From the NCBI GenBank assembly GCA_015680685.1, contig MNCI01017909.1:1607054-1667053 (forward strand): a stretch of 60,000 nucleotides of DNA, given 5' to 3'. The notes under the pieces were generated by a model. The model was not told the DNA's origin. It did not search any database and worked only from the letters and a program-made list of their open reading frames with translations. Made by a program: the position numbers and the translations under genes. This document shows, one piece after another, positions 45,501 to 56,843 of this stretch. Origin of the DNA: Gnetum montanum. Lineage: Eukaryota; Streptophyta; Gnetopsida; Gnetales; Gnetaceae. The number at the start of each line of letters is the position of its first letter. The stretch's first letter is position 1.

Positions 45501-46008
45501 AATATGCTTAGCAGTAGCAAAAGGTAATGGCACCAGCAAATCCTCTACGTGTTGTGGGCTTACCGCACGACGTGTAGAACGGCTATAGGTGAGACTCCTT
45601 ACAGTCTCATTTATGGATTTGAAGTAGTGTTACCTCTTGAATTGTAGGTTCCATCACTCTGGATGATTCTTTTAAACATTGTAGACGATGCACAAAACAA
45701 CGAGTCAAGAATCATCAATCTTAACTCCGTGGAAGAAGAGCGTGCCCAAACAGTTGATCGCATTGAATGGTACCAAGACAAGCAATGACAAAAGCACCAC
45801 TATAATTTTGATCAACGACCAATCAAGAAGGGGGGACCTAGTTCTCAAAGCCACTCATGAGCATGTAAAAAAATTCTCAGCCAATTGGAAAGGTCCTTTC
45901 GTTATCACGAAAGCCTATGAGAACGAGGCTTCCAAACTGGCTGATATGGATGGCAATGAGTTTGCAAATCCTATCAACCACGTGTATCTCAAGCCATACT
46001 ACGTCTAA
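42524..46008 (+). pseudogene. pol: Pol of element C: RT, RNase H, second RNase H, integrase
   Basis: Begins at the acceptor TTTTTTGTGATAG (AG 42522-42523), which lies just past the A insertion. The N-terminal part reads STQKIVIHDELYFPLTLMDP and TRGEAKTLKVSSLLHPQ. RT: QICIDFRDLNKVTIKDDFPL, MPFGLKNAGATYQRAM, catalytic YMDD (43398-43409). The second RNase H is degenerate (HFDSASPTRDGST; the GDS aspartate has become N in VRGNLQLVVNQ). Integrase reads HEGLCGGHIAPRALAAKI, IDNGPQFSSAETK and ENGHAEATNK. The frame shifts near 45780 before GDLVLKATHEHVKKF, and the gene ends PYYV-TAA. Many stops include CAG-to-TAG types. Confidence 0.9.
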
Positions 46009-46047
46009 TGCAAAGGACTACATCAGGTACAGAGCAAGGTAAAACAA

Positions 46048-46325
46048 TCGTCCGCTACAACCTAAAATTGGCAAAATAGTCTGCTATGACTATAAACTGG
46101 CACAGTAAGTCTGCTATGACTATAAACTAGCATAGCATGTCCTTGGGCGATGACATAAAAATGGCACACACAACATGATCCTCCATGACCCTAAACTGGC
46201 CATCCACCATCCACTACGATGTTAAACTAGCACAGCGGTCTACTAGGACTTTAAACTAGCACTTCACGGTCTACTAGGACCTTAAACTAGCACATATGAT
46301 GGTCTAAAAAGATCCTAAAATGGGT
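46048..46325 (+). repeat. TR3 array of element C
   Basis: About nine units of 30 bp. Arms include AGTC/GACT (two), CATC/GATG (CATCCACTACGATG), GGTC/GACC (GGTCTACTAGGACC), and TGTC/GACA around a longer loop. Tails are TATAAACTGGCA or TTAAACTAGCA. It starts about 40 bases after the pol stop. Confidence 0.87.
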
Positions 46326-47712
46326 TTAGAGTGCAACACCTAGCTCACATTCACAACCCTACAAACAAGCGAGCGTGTACAATTTCTGGTTTCTGGACAA
46401 CATAGGGTGGGACACTATAGTTCCAGAACATAGTTCACAATGCTAAGGAAACACCCTCTAGAACACATGCAGCATCACCGCCCTTGGCATCTTGCTGATC
46501 TTCTGGAGATTTTGTTTGACATCTTGCTAACTTTCCGGAGCTACTACTACCATCACCACTCATCCTAGCAGTAGCTCTTACCGTCAACACCTGTTGCTAG
46601 AGTTCTAGCACTATTGTGGCCCAGCCACAAAGTTTCTACCCTCTAGCCCTCTCCACCATCTGAGCCCAAAAGATGTTCAGTTGTTAGGCTTCTCACCTTA
46701 TAGCTGAACTGCATGATCTTTTCCTTCGGCGAGGAATCTTGAGCACTAGCGTCACCATCGCTCCTAGCCTCTTCAGTGCTAACTTTTCTAGCTTGCTGCT
46801 ACTAGAACCACTTCTGGCCTTCCTGTTTTGGACATCACATGCCTCAACAAAAATACTTGCTACTCCAACAATGTCTAAAGCAAGCAGTACTTTGCCCTCA
46901 CTCCACCTTATGGTTGTTTCTTTTGGTTTGCTCTCTGTGGTGTTTGTAGGATACATGCCAAGAGGGTGTCGTTCAGAGATACTTTCTGCCACGGAAGCCA
47001 AGATACTACATTGTTCCAAAGTGATCGCTCTAACTAGCTTGGCTACTTGGGAGTACACACCCTGCCCTCCCCCTCTCAACCCACTCAACCTCGTTTCTTA
47101 TACTTGCAGTTTTTAACATCTCCTTTACAAACTCTCCTGATGCATATAAAGCCCTTCCACATGCCCAACTTCCAAGTCCATGATGAGCGTAACACAACTC
47201 ACCTCATGGGAAACATCCTTAGGTAGGTCAAAGCCCCACAGGGATGTAACACAACTCATCTTGGGGAGGAAACACCTACCTTGCAACAACAAGGTTGTTT
47301 CCAAGTGAACGTGGTTGAACAGTAAAAAAATGCAAAAAAGCAAAAAAGCTTAAAAAAAGGGACAAGTGCCCAAAATAAATGGTGTCACAGCTGTTTCAAA
47401 ATGACCATCTCAAAGCACTCCGATGAGAGGTCAAAAGCCAGCAAAAGAAAGATGCCCATGCATGTCGACTCCTTCACAATCCGACGAGGGATCACGCTAT
47501 GTTACATCTTTTCCTCCCCCAAACCTATTCCCCCAAATCCATCCTTTTCCCCCTTTCCTTACATAGCTAGCCCAGTACTCCCAAGCATAGTGCAATGCGA
47601 CATCTAAGTGACCGCTGGAGAGCAATGTTAGCATCTTGTTTTCAATGGTGTTTCATATTCTTTGTTGAAACCTCTCAAGAATATCTTTCAAACATCAACA
47701 AAGAGGGGCCAT
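46326..47712 (+). other. 3' region and polypurine tract of element C
   Basis: Homologous to 39254-40630. It has the acceptor-like GGTGTTTGTAG|GATAC near 46945 and ends with ATCAACAAAGAGGGGCCAT (47694-47712), the polypurine tract. An open frame at 46739-47116 aligns loosely with one at 39716-40003 in A; no family recognised. Confidence 0.6.
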
Positions 47713-49821
47713 TTAAACACCATAATATTTCAAGACCCTAATACTTCAGCAGAGTCTTGAAATTTGGGCACGAATTTCCACAAGTGCAGCATCACGATGG
47801 ACCATCTAGACAATGTAGGCATTGAAAGTAGAACATACAGTCTGGAAAGTTTTCTATTGCCCTGGCTAATAAGCCTATTGAACTCTCCAACCTTCCTAGC
47901 TTGGTACTCGACCTAGCTGACTGTCTACCTAGAGAGCATGTTAGGAGCTACTGAAAGTATTTAGGATGAGCTAAGCAATTCAGCAAGTTTTCTTACTGAA
48001 GAAACCTGCTATGCTACACAATGTAGTAGGCCTCAAGAAGACTGAACAAGTATTGAATATGCACATTGACAATGACTCAGCCCCCTAGAGACATTGCCCC
48101 ACTTCATCCTTGATGCACAGGCAAAATGACATAGCAAAAATCTAGCAAATTTCATCTGAGGTCCTCTTCACTCAAAGTGCTACACTATGCTACGCTGCGC
48201 AACATAGCACAGCGTAGTAGAGATACATTCTTGCAATGCTCCCACTCAGATGGCTCTGATGGAGTAGGCACATTTGCTCAGGTTTCAACTGATGAATAAG
48301 TTTGCTCTGTTGACATGCCAAGACATGACTAGCATCCCACGATAAAATGTTTGCAAGATTAAGTCAGAATCCAAGCTAAGCTGGGTGTTACATTTTGCTA
48401 CACTACGTAGCATAGCACAACATAGCAAGGACAAAGCACACAAAGGCCCTCTACCACATTCCGGCCACCAAGATTAGCTGTCTTTCTTTTCCCTCAAGCT
48501 CCAAGCACGGTTTATTAACAAAGCATTGCAAAACCAGACAAGGATGCATGTCATATTGGCTGCTATGCTGCACTATTCTACATAGTGTAGCACAGTGTAG
48601 CAAATATGCAAAACACCAAAGTATCCCAAAGATGAACTCAGCAAGTCTCAAGACCTTTCAACATGAAAGATAGGGTTACAGTTTCTTGCCTAGCCAAGCC
48701 TCATACAAGTATTTTCGGATTATAGGCAAGATTTCATTTAAAATTGATGGCTATGCTACGCAGCGTAGCACAGTGTAGCGAGCGGGTATTTATGCTACAT
48801 ACGCTGGAAAGTGTAAACAATGTAACACTCGCGTAGTAGCCTTAAGAAATATTCGGTTAGCTACAGAACTAGTTAGCAATGGCTATTCTCATCCCAACAC
48901 CTCTCTGACAAGAAAAATCAGCAAGTTTGCCTTGTTTTGCACCCCCTAACCATCCCCCAAGTTGTCCCTATGCTTGACCCTACTCGCAAGAGTAGGGAAG
49001 ACATAATCTTGGAGCACTAGCTTCACTTTGCATTTATTAACTGGTAGTTTTCTTTACAACAAATATAGCATCTCACTAAACTTTAGCACATGTAGCATGA
49101 ATGGTACGGTCACAGCATAGCAGTTTTCAACGTTGCACAGCAGCACAACACAGTCACATCCACACTCTGTGTGACCCAGGACACATGGCACTCAAACCAC
49201 ATTCCTCTCCCACATCTAACTCTATAAATACCCCAACGAACAACATTCAAGGGGTTGGTTTTTGGGAGCATTCTAGCAGGGTTGGCTTTTGGCATTGTTG
49301 GCTTAGAGCATTCAATCATCTTTTAGCATTGTTGGCTATTGGCAATTACTTCGTTGGCAGTTGGCTTTCTTGGTTGAGATCTTGGCACTTCAGCTCTCTG
49401 GTGATTGGCTATTGACAGCTACTTGAGAAACTGTGACCATATTGCTTTGTTGCAAGCTGTGCTTGTTCCCACTGCCATCTATTGTACACCTTCATTTTAG
49501 CAAAGATCAGATCCCCGATCTTGGGGCGATGTACTTCCTTACCAAAACTTGTTTTATTTTTGTCTTATTATTTTTTGTGTTTTGCATTATTTTCAATCAA
49601 TTCACATTCATCGCTTATCACTCAACGTGCATATAACAACCTTAAAACCAACATTTACGAAAGGCTATTGTACACTGCTTAAGTCCCTGTCTGATCGACC
49701 AGATCATTCAGGGCACCCTACATCTGTTTACATCCAACACAGCCCTCGCACAAATCTGAGATTAGGTTGTGCGCTCGATGACCTCTTGATGTTCCAACCA
49801 CCGATTTTTTTGGTTGCTACA
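47713..49821 (+). repeat. 3' LTR of element C
   Basis: About 2.1 kb. It starts TTAAACACCATAATATTTC (TG decayed to TT) and ends TTGGTTGCTACA. It contains CTACGC...GCGTAG-like palindromes at about 48178-48215, 48388-48425, 48563-48602 and 48750-48780. TATA is TCTATAAATACC (49221-49232), with the U5 block at 49680-49720. The next five bases, CATGG (49822-49826), would be the target duplication; its partner lies outside the window. Confidence 0.9.
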
Positions 49822-49826
49822 CATGG

Positions 49827-50990
49827 CTCCTAAAGGAAAAGCTTCAGGAATGATATAAGGTCCTTTCCACAACATTTGAAATTTAGTTCATTGTGGCACA
49901 TGTGCAGGATTTCAATACAGAACCTTATCTCCTGGTTGGTATTTGACTTTTTTAATCTTCAGGTCATGACATTGTTTGTTGAAGGCCTTGTGTAGTTCAT
50001 TGGATGATAGGGTAGCTAATCAATTTTCATCTAGCAAGTTAAGGTTCATCAATCATTCTTTCTATGCTAGATTGAGGTCAAGGTTAAGGTCACATGTTGT
50101 AGATAGTGTATGGAGCTCAATTTGGATAGGAAGTGTTGGAAGTTTACCATACACTAACTCATAGGGAGAATGGCCTATAGGGAGTTTCCAGGTGGAGTTG
50201 TATGCCCAAAGAGCATCATTCAATTTGGTGCTCTAGTCTCATCTATATTTGTAATGATTCATGTCAATATTTTTGTGATCTCCCTAGTGGTAACCTCGAC
50301 TTGACCATTCGCTTGAGGATGATATGGTGTAGTCAGCTTATGCTCAACTCTTAAGTGTTGCATTAATTTTTGAAAGGTCACACCTGTAAAATGTGTACAA
50401 TTATCAAAAATAAGTGCACAAGGCATACCAAACATGTTTACAATTTGTTTTTGAACAAATTCTATAGCGGTAGATGATGTACAGTTAGTAATAGTGGCTG
50501 CTTCTGCCCACTTTGTAAAATAGTCAACAGCAACAACAATGTAGGCTTTTCCATTGGACATTGGTGTGATAGGACCCATAAAATCAATACCCCATATGTC
50601 AAAGGGTTCTAAACGTTGAATCCATTTTTGTGGACCCTCCATTCTAGTAGTCATTCCCCCATCGCATTGGTAGCACTCACAAGATTGGGCGAAATGATGA
50701 GCATCCCAGAACAATGTAAACCTATAATATCCTACAAGCAAGATTTTAATGGATGTTCATCTCCTAGTGTAATGATCCCCACAAGGACCATCATGAGCAT
50801 CTTGGAGAACTCACAATTGATTTACATTGGGAACACACCATTAGACCAAGCCATTGAAACATACCTTATAAAGGTGTCCATTAATTTCCATGAAATATTT
50901 GGCTTGATAAAGAAACTGTTGTTTCTTTTTAAAGGTGTTTCTTGTGTGAGAAGATAGGTAAGAATGCTACTATACCAATTTTTATCTATG
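49827..50990 (-). pseudogene. pol: Integrase of element D
   Basis: The open part (50741-50259) reads YRFTLFWDAHHFAQSCECYQC (zinc-binding H/H/C/C end), FDIWGIDFMGPITPMSNGKA, VAVDYFTKWAEAATI, LIFDNCTHFTG and YHPQANGQVEVTTREI. It carries the D, D and E of the catalytic core. After a stop it continues DALWAYNSTWKLPIGHSPYE and a C-terminal barrel with YQPGDKVLY near 49940, where element C is inserted. Integrase would insert the element cDNA. It resembles the non-chromodomain plant gypsy type. Stops make it inactive. Confidence 0.85.
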
Positions 50991-50999
50991 GTTAATTGA

Positions 51000-52681
51000 T
51001 TGTTTATTACACCTACAAAGAGGAGTTCATCAGGGAAGTAGTTAGAAATTGGATATTCGTTCTCTTTGTTGTCCCATCATAACAGAGATAAATGATCAAC
51101 AACAACATTCTTGGTGCCTTTACAATCGATCATCATAAGATCGAACTCTTATAAGATCACAATCCATCATATGATGCAAGGGCTCACCATTGGTTTATTC
51201 ATTAGAAACTGTATTGCAATATGATCCATGTGTACAAATATCTTATAGCTTAATACATAGTGCCTAAATTTTTCTAGTGCAAACACCACAACCATTAACT
51301 CTTTTTCTATTGTGTTGTAGTTGAGTTATGCACCAGCAATATTTTGACTTGCACAGTGAATGTAATAGGGTCATTTTTTGGTCATCTAACCATGTAAGTA
51401 CAACTCCTAAAGCAAAATTGGACACATCAATCATTATATGGAACGGTTTGGACCAGTTAGGAACTTATAGAATAGGTGTTTCTATGAGCTTCTATTTTAA
51501 GGTTTGGAAAGCTAGCTCACATTCCCTAGTCCATTCAAAGGGTACATCCTTCTTCATTAATTCTACTAATGGTTTTGCAATATTCAAAAAGTTCTCGATG
51601 AAGCATCTATAATAGCTAGTATGTCTAAGGAATGATCAAATACCTTTTATAGTTTTAGGTTGACAAGTGATTCCTTGAATGACTTTAATTTTGTTAGGAT
51701 CTACCTCCATCCATGTTTGTGAAATTTTATGCCCTAATACAATGCCCTCTTGGACCATTAAGTGGCTTTTCTACCAATTGAGCCTTAGGTTGGTTTCTAC
51801 ACATCGTTTCAGTACTTGCTCTGATCGGTCCAATGCTTATTTGAAGTTTGCTCTATAGGTGGAGAAATCATCCATAAAGACCTCCACACCATTCCCTATT
51901 TACTGCTAAAATCTACTTAGAACCAAATGTTGAAATGTTTCTAGGACATTGCACAAGCCAAATGGCATCTGCCTATATGAAAATGTCCCCCAAGGACTTG
52001 TGAATGTAGTCTTGGCTTGGTCTTCTGGTGCTATTTGAATTTGATTGTATCCACTGTAACCATCCAAAAAACTATAATGGTATCTAAGACTTGGTCAATG
52101 AATGGCAATGGGAAATGGTCTTTAAATGTTGCCATGTTTAGTAGCCTAAAGTCTATACACACCCTCCATTTACCTCCCTTTTTAGGCATAATGACTAATG
52201 GACTAACCCATTCACTATCAGCAATGGGGTAGATGAACCTAGCTTTTAGAAGTTGTTCAATATCTTCTTTAACCACTTGCTTAAGCTGTAGGTTTGGTTG
52301 CCTTTGTAGTTGTCATCAAGGCTTCATGGAAGGGTTAGTGTAAATTCTATATTGGCATATCCTAGGATCTATTCCAATTAATTTGGGATATGACCAAGCA
52401 AAGGCTTTCAACCATTTGTTTACCATCTTCAGTAGTCTTTCTTTTTGTTGAGGAGCAAGCTTAGCATTAATGATTACCGATTTTCCATTCTTGAGAAATG
52501 TATACTCCATACCAATGGGCAACGGTTTTAACTCAAGGGACTCTGGCTTAAACTTGTCAAGGATTTCCAACTTCCCCCAGTTGGTATTTTCGGTATCAGT
52601 ACTTGAAAGTTGGCAATGGACTTGCTCTAATGCACCTATGCTATTGATATAGGCACAAGTTAAGCTCTCAAGTGGTTCCAT
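51000..52681 (-). pseudogene. pol: Reverse transcriptase and RNase H of element D
   Basis: The frame starts at or before 52681. It reads KLAPQQKERLLKMVNKWLKAF, AWSYPKLIGIDPRICQYRIY, then VKEDIEQLLKARFIYPIADS, WVSPLVIMPKKGGKWRVCID and FRLLNMATFKDHFPLPFIDQ. The catalytic box VFMDDFS is near 51865-51885. The region 51000-51650 corresponds to the connection and RNase H, with many stops. Same frame as the protease at 52823-53371. Confidence 0.82.
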
Positions 52682-52822
52682 GCATAAGGTTGAATTGCTT
52701 TCTTGGTCAGCTATCAGCCATTGGTTTCCTTCCTATTTTGTGGCTACTACATATAGGCATCTTTGTATATTAGTTACTTGTGCACACTGGTTGCATGCAG
52801 GCAATGTTAAGCATTGTACAAA

Positions 52823-53371
52823 CTAGGACTTCTGTACATAGTTGCACCCTATGTCACTGTATGCAATGCATGGAACTTTCTTCTTCTCGATCTTCCCAAA
52901 TCCATTTTCTTTTGATATTTCTAGGGAAAGATCACATATTCCTAGGCACACATCAATCGTACTTAGCCATGTCCTTCCCATTATGATTGGGAAGTTTCCC
53001 TTATAGTTATTGACTTGGATCACTAGGAAATCTGCTGGATACAACAATCCACAAACAGTGGTGTCAATGTCCTCCACTAGTCCTAATGGGACAGTGATGG
53101 ACTAGTTGGCCAACTCTAAATGAATGTTACTCTTTTTTAGTAAAGGTAGGTTCCAGGATTTGTACATTTCTTGAGAGATTAAGTTAACTCCAGAACCTGA
53201 ATCCAAAAGAGCCTTGAAAGGCTCATTCTCAACAATTTGTAAATATATAAGAGGACTTATAGGATTAGATAATTTCCTAGGAAGATGACCAGCTTTGATC
53301 CAATCAATGATGGCATGAGTTAACATGACAATGTACGTTGAGTGCGGTCTTTGGTTCGAAGGAAGCTCCAA
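52823..53371 (-). pseudogene. Aspartic protease of element D
   Basis: The active-site loop reads FKALLDSGSGVNLISQEMY, a standard D-S-G protease. It continues YPADFLVIQVNNYKGNFPI and IMGRTWLSTIDVCLG. A stop lies between the two halves (about 53102), and a further frame continues to RT. The protease would cut Gag-Pol. This canonical DSG contrasts with the DDG of elements A and B. Confidence 0.82.
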
Positions 53372-55857
53372 AGGTTCGAATGGTGGTGAGGCATTTGGAG
53401 AATTATTCGCTTTTGATTGTAAGGACTTGGTTGGATTATTGGTTCTAAAGAAATGTCTCTTCTTTGATTATTTTTCCAAGCCAATAGTAGGTTGAGGATT
53501 GATAGCCCTTGTAGTGTTACGTTGCTATGGCTGGGCAAGAAGCTCATCCTACATTGTTGGAGCAGGTGGTAATGGAGTTGAGGATGGAAGAGATCCTAAC
53601 AGATGAGAAGGATAGTACATATGTGGAACATCACCCTAAGGAGAAGAAGTTCTATGGTACTTGGGGGCCTGGTAGTAAGGTTGAAGAGCAACATGACTAG
53701 TAGAGTCACATGGAGAGATCAGCTGCTAAACGTAATACCCATATGGGTTAGGTTGATGGTAAGGGTACTGTTGACATGGTGGTGGCATTCCCCATGATTG
53801 TAGGTGTTGCGACCATTGATAATATTCATTTTTTTGTGGTGGAACTCCACTTGGATAATATGTCAAGGATTGGTAGAACTTCCTTGGGTTACCTTGGGGA
53901 TAAGGTAACCTTTTGGGTGTTTGCCATCTATTTAATTGTGGGTTTAGTGCATACATCCCAAACTCTTGTAGATGTAACACCACTGGGAAACATCCCTTAG
54001 GATGGTCATATTGGAAAATCTCACATCCATCATCATTATCCATGTCTGAATCCACAATCTCTTTAATGACGGTAACCTTGCCCTTACCTTTGTTATTTGT
54101 ATACTCATCTTCTTTATTTTTTCTCCTCTCTTGGTTACTACTTGGTTCTCTAGACTCCTCTACTATTTTTAGAACAGTTTAAAATTTATCATCTAGGGAG
54201 TTCCACATTTGATCGACCTTTGCCGATATTTCTGATGCAAATGTTTAAATAGGAAAAACCTTTCTATTCACCATCTCTTCGAGTGGTGACTCTTCTTCAT
54301 CTTCACAAAATCTAACTTCCTTCTTTTGGAGGGAAGGATCTCTGTTGTATTCCTCTGCACTTTCTCTTTTCCTTCACTCACCTTCCTCCTTGGCAACTTT
54401 CTCCAACAATCTTTGTATTTTATGGGCTCTAAGCTCATATAGCCTTCCTTGAGCATAAGTCCCAAGGGTTCTTCACATTTCGTACCTAAGCCCATCTACG
54501 AGATGGCGTAGCTATTTTCTTTGCGAGTAACCATGGCCAGGGAAACGATGTAATAATGCATAATATTGGCCCATGGCAACATCCAAGGGTTCGTGTCCTT
54601 CTTGTTTCCATCCTTGGATTTGCTTACATAGGTTGGACACTTGGGAGTACATTTGATACTTATCGTTGAATAGCTCTAACATGGTACTCCATCGATGAAT
54701 GGATTTCGATTCTAAGGACTGGTACCAACTTTCCGCTTCCTTGATTAGTGTTTGTGGAAACAACTTTAGTTTTTCCACTCATTTTCTATATTTTGCAAGG
54801 CACATGCATCATGAAATTCTTGTAGATGGTTTTGAGGATTAGCATTGTATCCTCCTTCAAATCATGGAATGTTGTTCATGTCTAGTCTTTTGATCCTACT
54901 ATCTTTTTGTTGCCTTGTTGAAATTCTAACGGCCTTTATTATATATAACATACTTTAGGTGATGAGCAGGGGTTCATCATGATTGTATTGTCTATGGCGT
55001 CTATGATGCCTATGTTGTTCCTTACTCTCCCTTCTTTTGTGTTGTGTCTCTCTGGAATGCCCTCATTCCCTTTCTCAACTATTTTGTCTATGATCTCTAT
55101 TTCACTTACCATTGTCCTCATGGTCTTTCCCTTTGTGACTATGTTCAAATCCCAAAGGAGAGGGGGAAGGAGATGATGAAGGTGAAGAGAAAGAAGGACT
55201 GGCACCATGACGATGCCTGTCACTTTCTCTTTGGTGGTCTCGACCTCGATCACAATTATGATTAGAATTTCCATCAATGTCACGTGTTTATGTTCCTTTT
55301 TTGGACCCTTTATGTCTGTTGGTATCAAAACTTGGGTTATGAATAGTTGAGTGAAGATTCTGATACACAACTCCTTGACCAAAGTCAACAAGAGGAACAT
55401 TTTTTTGTGGAAAACCTCCCGAGGAAGGTTCACCACTCTCATTTTCACTTAGGACATACGGGACATCCTAAGACCACTTTTTCTTCATAGATTTGTAATG
55501 TCTCTCCTGTTGTAGGTCCCTTTGGCATTGTGTCTTTATGGGTCAATAATCCCTTGAATCTTGTTCATGCACAACATACTACGATTGTAAATGATGCATA
55601 CCAATTTGTGTGAGAGCATGAAGAAGCATGCTTGGGATTGAGCGATTAGGAGGTAACACTATGTTACCTTCTAAATCATGCTAATGTAGTTGTTCATCCT
55701 AGTGGAGGATAAAGGTAGATTCTAGTATATACTCATCAGGATGAATGTATACCAAGCGAAACTATTGGGGCACGGGCGAATCATCATGTGTACTCTACTT
55801 TCGATTGTTCATTGTGTTAGACCTAGTCAGTGAAGCACTCTCGTAAGAAGGAGACAT
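53372..55857 (-). pseudogene. gag: Gag of element D
   Basis: Begins near ATG 55857 (MSPSYESASLTRSN). The N-terminal region is His/Arg/Lys-rich with RDHQRESDRHR-like stretches (about 55450-55000). The capsid core at 54778-54512 reads LFPQTLIKEAESWYQSLE, WSTMLELFNDKYQMYSQVSN and RFPGHGYSQRK. A knuckle-like CEIFQYDHPKGCFP and then GMYALNPQLNRWQTP lie at about 54025-53930, followed by a Pro/Tyr/Gln-rich tail. Frames shift between segments. The same order is seen in E, 56844-59602. Confidence 0.75.
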
Positions 55858-55975
55858 GATTGATTATTTTGTGTGCAATACTCTCTTTTTGATGATTATA
55901 GGATAACTAACCCTAAGGGTTCATTCTAACGATGGAAAGATTTCCTAAGTTCTAATTAGCGCACAAACAACAAAA

Positions 55976-55993
55976 TCCTCGGCAACGACACCA
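55976..55993 (-). other. Primer binding site of element D (tRNA-Asp type)
   Basis: The minus strand reads TGGTGTCGTTGCCGAGGA one base after the LTR. It differs from the tRNA-Asp complementary site TGGCGCCGTTGCCGGGGA, used by several plant gypsy elements, by three transitions. Confidence 0.8.
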
Positions 55994-55994
55994 A

Positions 55995-56843
55995 TGATGA
56001 GTGGCAAGGTACCCCTGTGCCCAGCCATATGAATACGAGCATTCACATGTGATCCGGTTGAACTCCAAGGATTAAGTGCTTATGTGCTTACATAGAACAA
56101 GGATGGGTTATGCGATCATTATCTTCCCAAGCTTACTTGTAAGGCACAATTGTATGATTAAGTAATCTTGAGGTATATGATTTTTATGCTTTTTATGTTT
56201 TATGTTTCTAGTGCTTAAAATGGAGAAATGAAATAATTTAATAACTAATTTGATTTAACTAGTTAACTATTCTCTAACTAGTCCTAACACCAGCATCCAT
56301 TCCCACTTGCCGGACACATCCTAAACCAATGTAACACTATTGGAATTACCAAATGCTAGTCATTACTGGGTTACCAAGTGTTCCACGTATGCTCGAAGTG
56401 GTCGTACTAAGTGTGCTGATTCATTGATAATTATCAATTCAATAGAAATAACATTAATTAACTAATGAGAGTAGAAAATAACAATAAATAGCATTTAAAT
56501 GAAATAATCAAGCTATTCTGAATGTTGCAAGGTTTATCACAAAGTTTGTCTTTATTTCTAAACACAAGGTGTGCTCAGGTACACAATGCTCGAATAAAGA
56601 TTCATTCACTTTATGACTCCTACTATGGACACTCAGAAATAATTCTAACTCTGGAAAGGAAAAACTGCAAGAGTTCAGCTAAAGGACTAAGAAACTAACT
56701 AAGAAATCAAGTGTCCCTATCTCTTATTTATAAATGACAAGAAAAGTTTCGATATTGCATGTCCAATATCACTTTGGCATCTCTGATATCATGTATCCAA
56801 TATCGAGGGCCTGATATCATGAGTCTGATATCAGGACTCATCA
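55995..56843 (-). repeat. 5' LTR of element D
   Basis: 849 bp on the plus strand from TGATGAGTGGC to CAGGACTCATCA, with perfect 8-bp inverted ends. A TATA-like CATTTATAAATAAG (minus strand) lies at about 56722-56735. Several TGATATCA palindromes and relatives (ATATCGAGG, CCAATATC) crowd 56745-56840, close to the LTR 5' edge. The start of a homologous LTR appears at 59773. The partner LTR of D is outside the window, so the far end is inferred from the inverted termini. Confidence 0.75.

Larger units (their letters stand above)
1..49821 (+). mobile_element. Tat-like Ty3/gypsy element C, interrupted, 5' end outside window
   Basis: Plus-strand LTR retrotransposon present as two arms, 1-6852 and 42475-49821, split by element A. 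The left arm holds the TR1 array, an antisense gene and the TR2 array. The right arm holds RT, RNase H and integrase, the TR3 array, a 3' region and the 3' LTR. The 5' LTR, gag and protease would lie left of the window. Element C itself sits inside the integrase end of element D, whose coding sequence resumes at 49822. The arms join logically across A: TR2 ends near 6822 and the RT splice acceptor is at 42523. Confidence 0.85.
49822..56843 (-). mobile_element. Second-family Ty3/gypsy element D, 3' part cut off by element C
   Basis: Minus-strand element: 5' LTR (55995-56843), tRNA-Asp type primer site, gag, protease, RT, RNase H and integrase, then the junction with C inside the integrase tail. 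The rest, including the 3' LTR, is outside the window. Proteins differ clearly from the Tat-like elements: FMDD-type RT, classical DSG protease, no second RNase H seen. The LTR termini TGATGAGT...ACTCATCA are 8-bp inverted repeats. Confidence 0.85.

Noticed and set aside
49433-49833. Overlapping plus-strand frames in the C LTR
   Set aside because: Located in the R/U5 part of an LTR, low-complexity hydrophobic, not conserved in the A LTRs.
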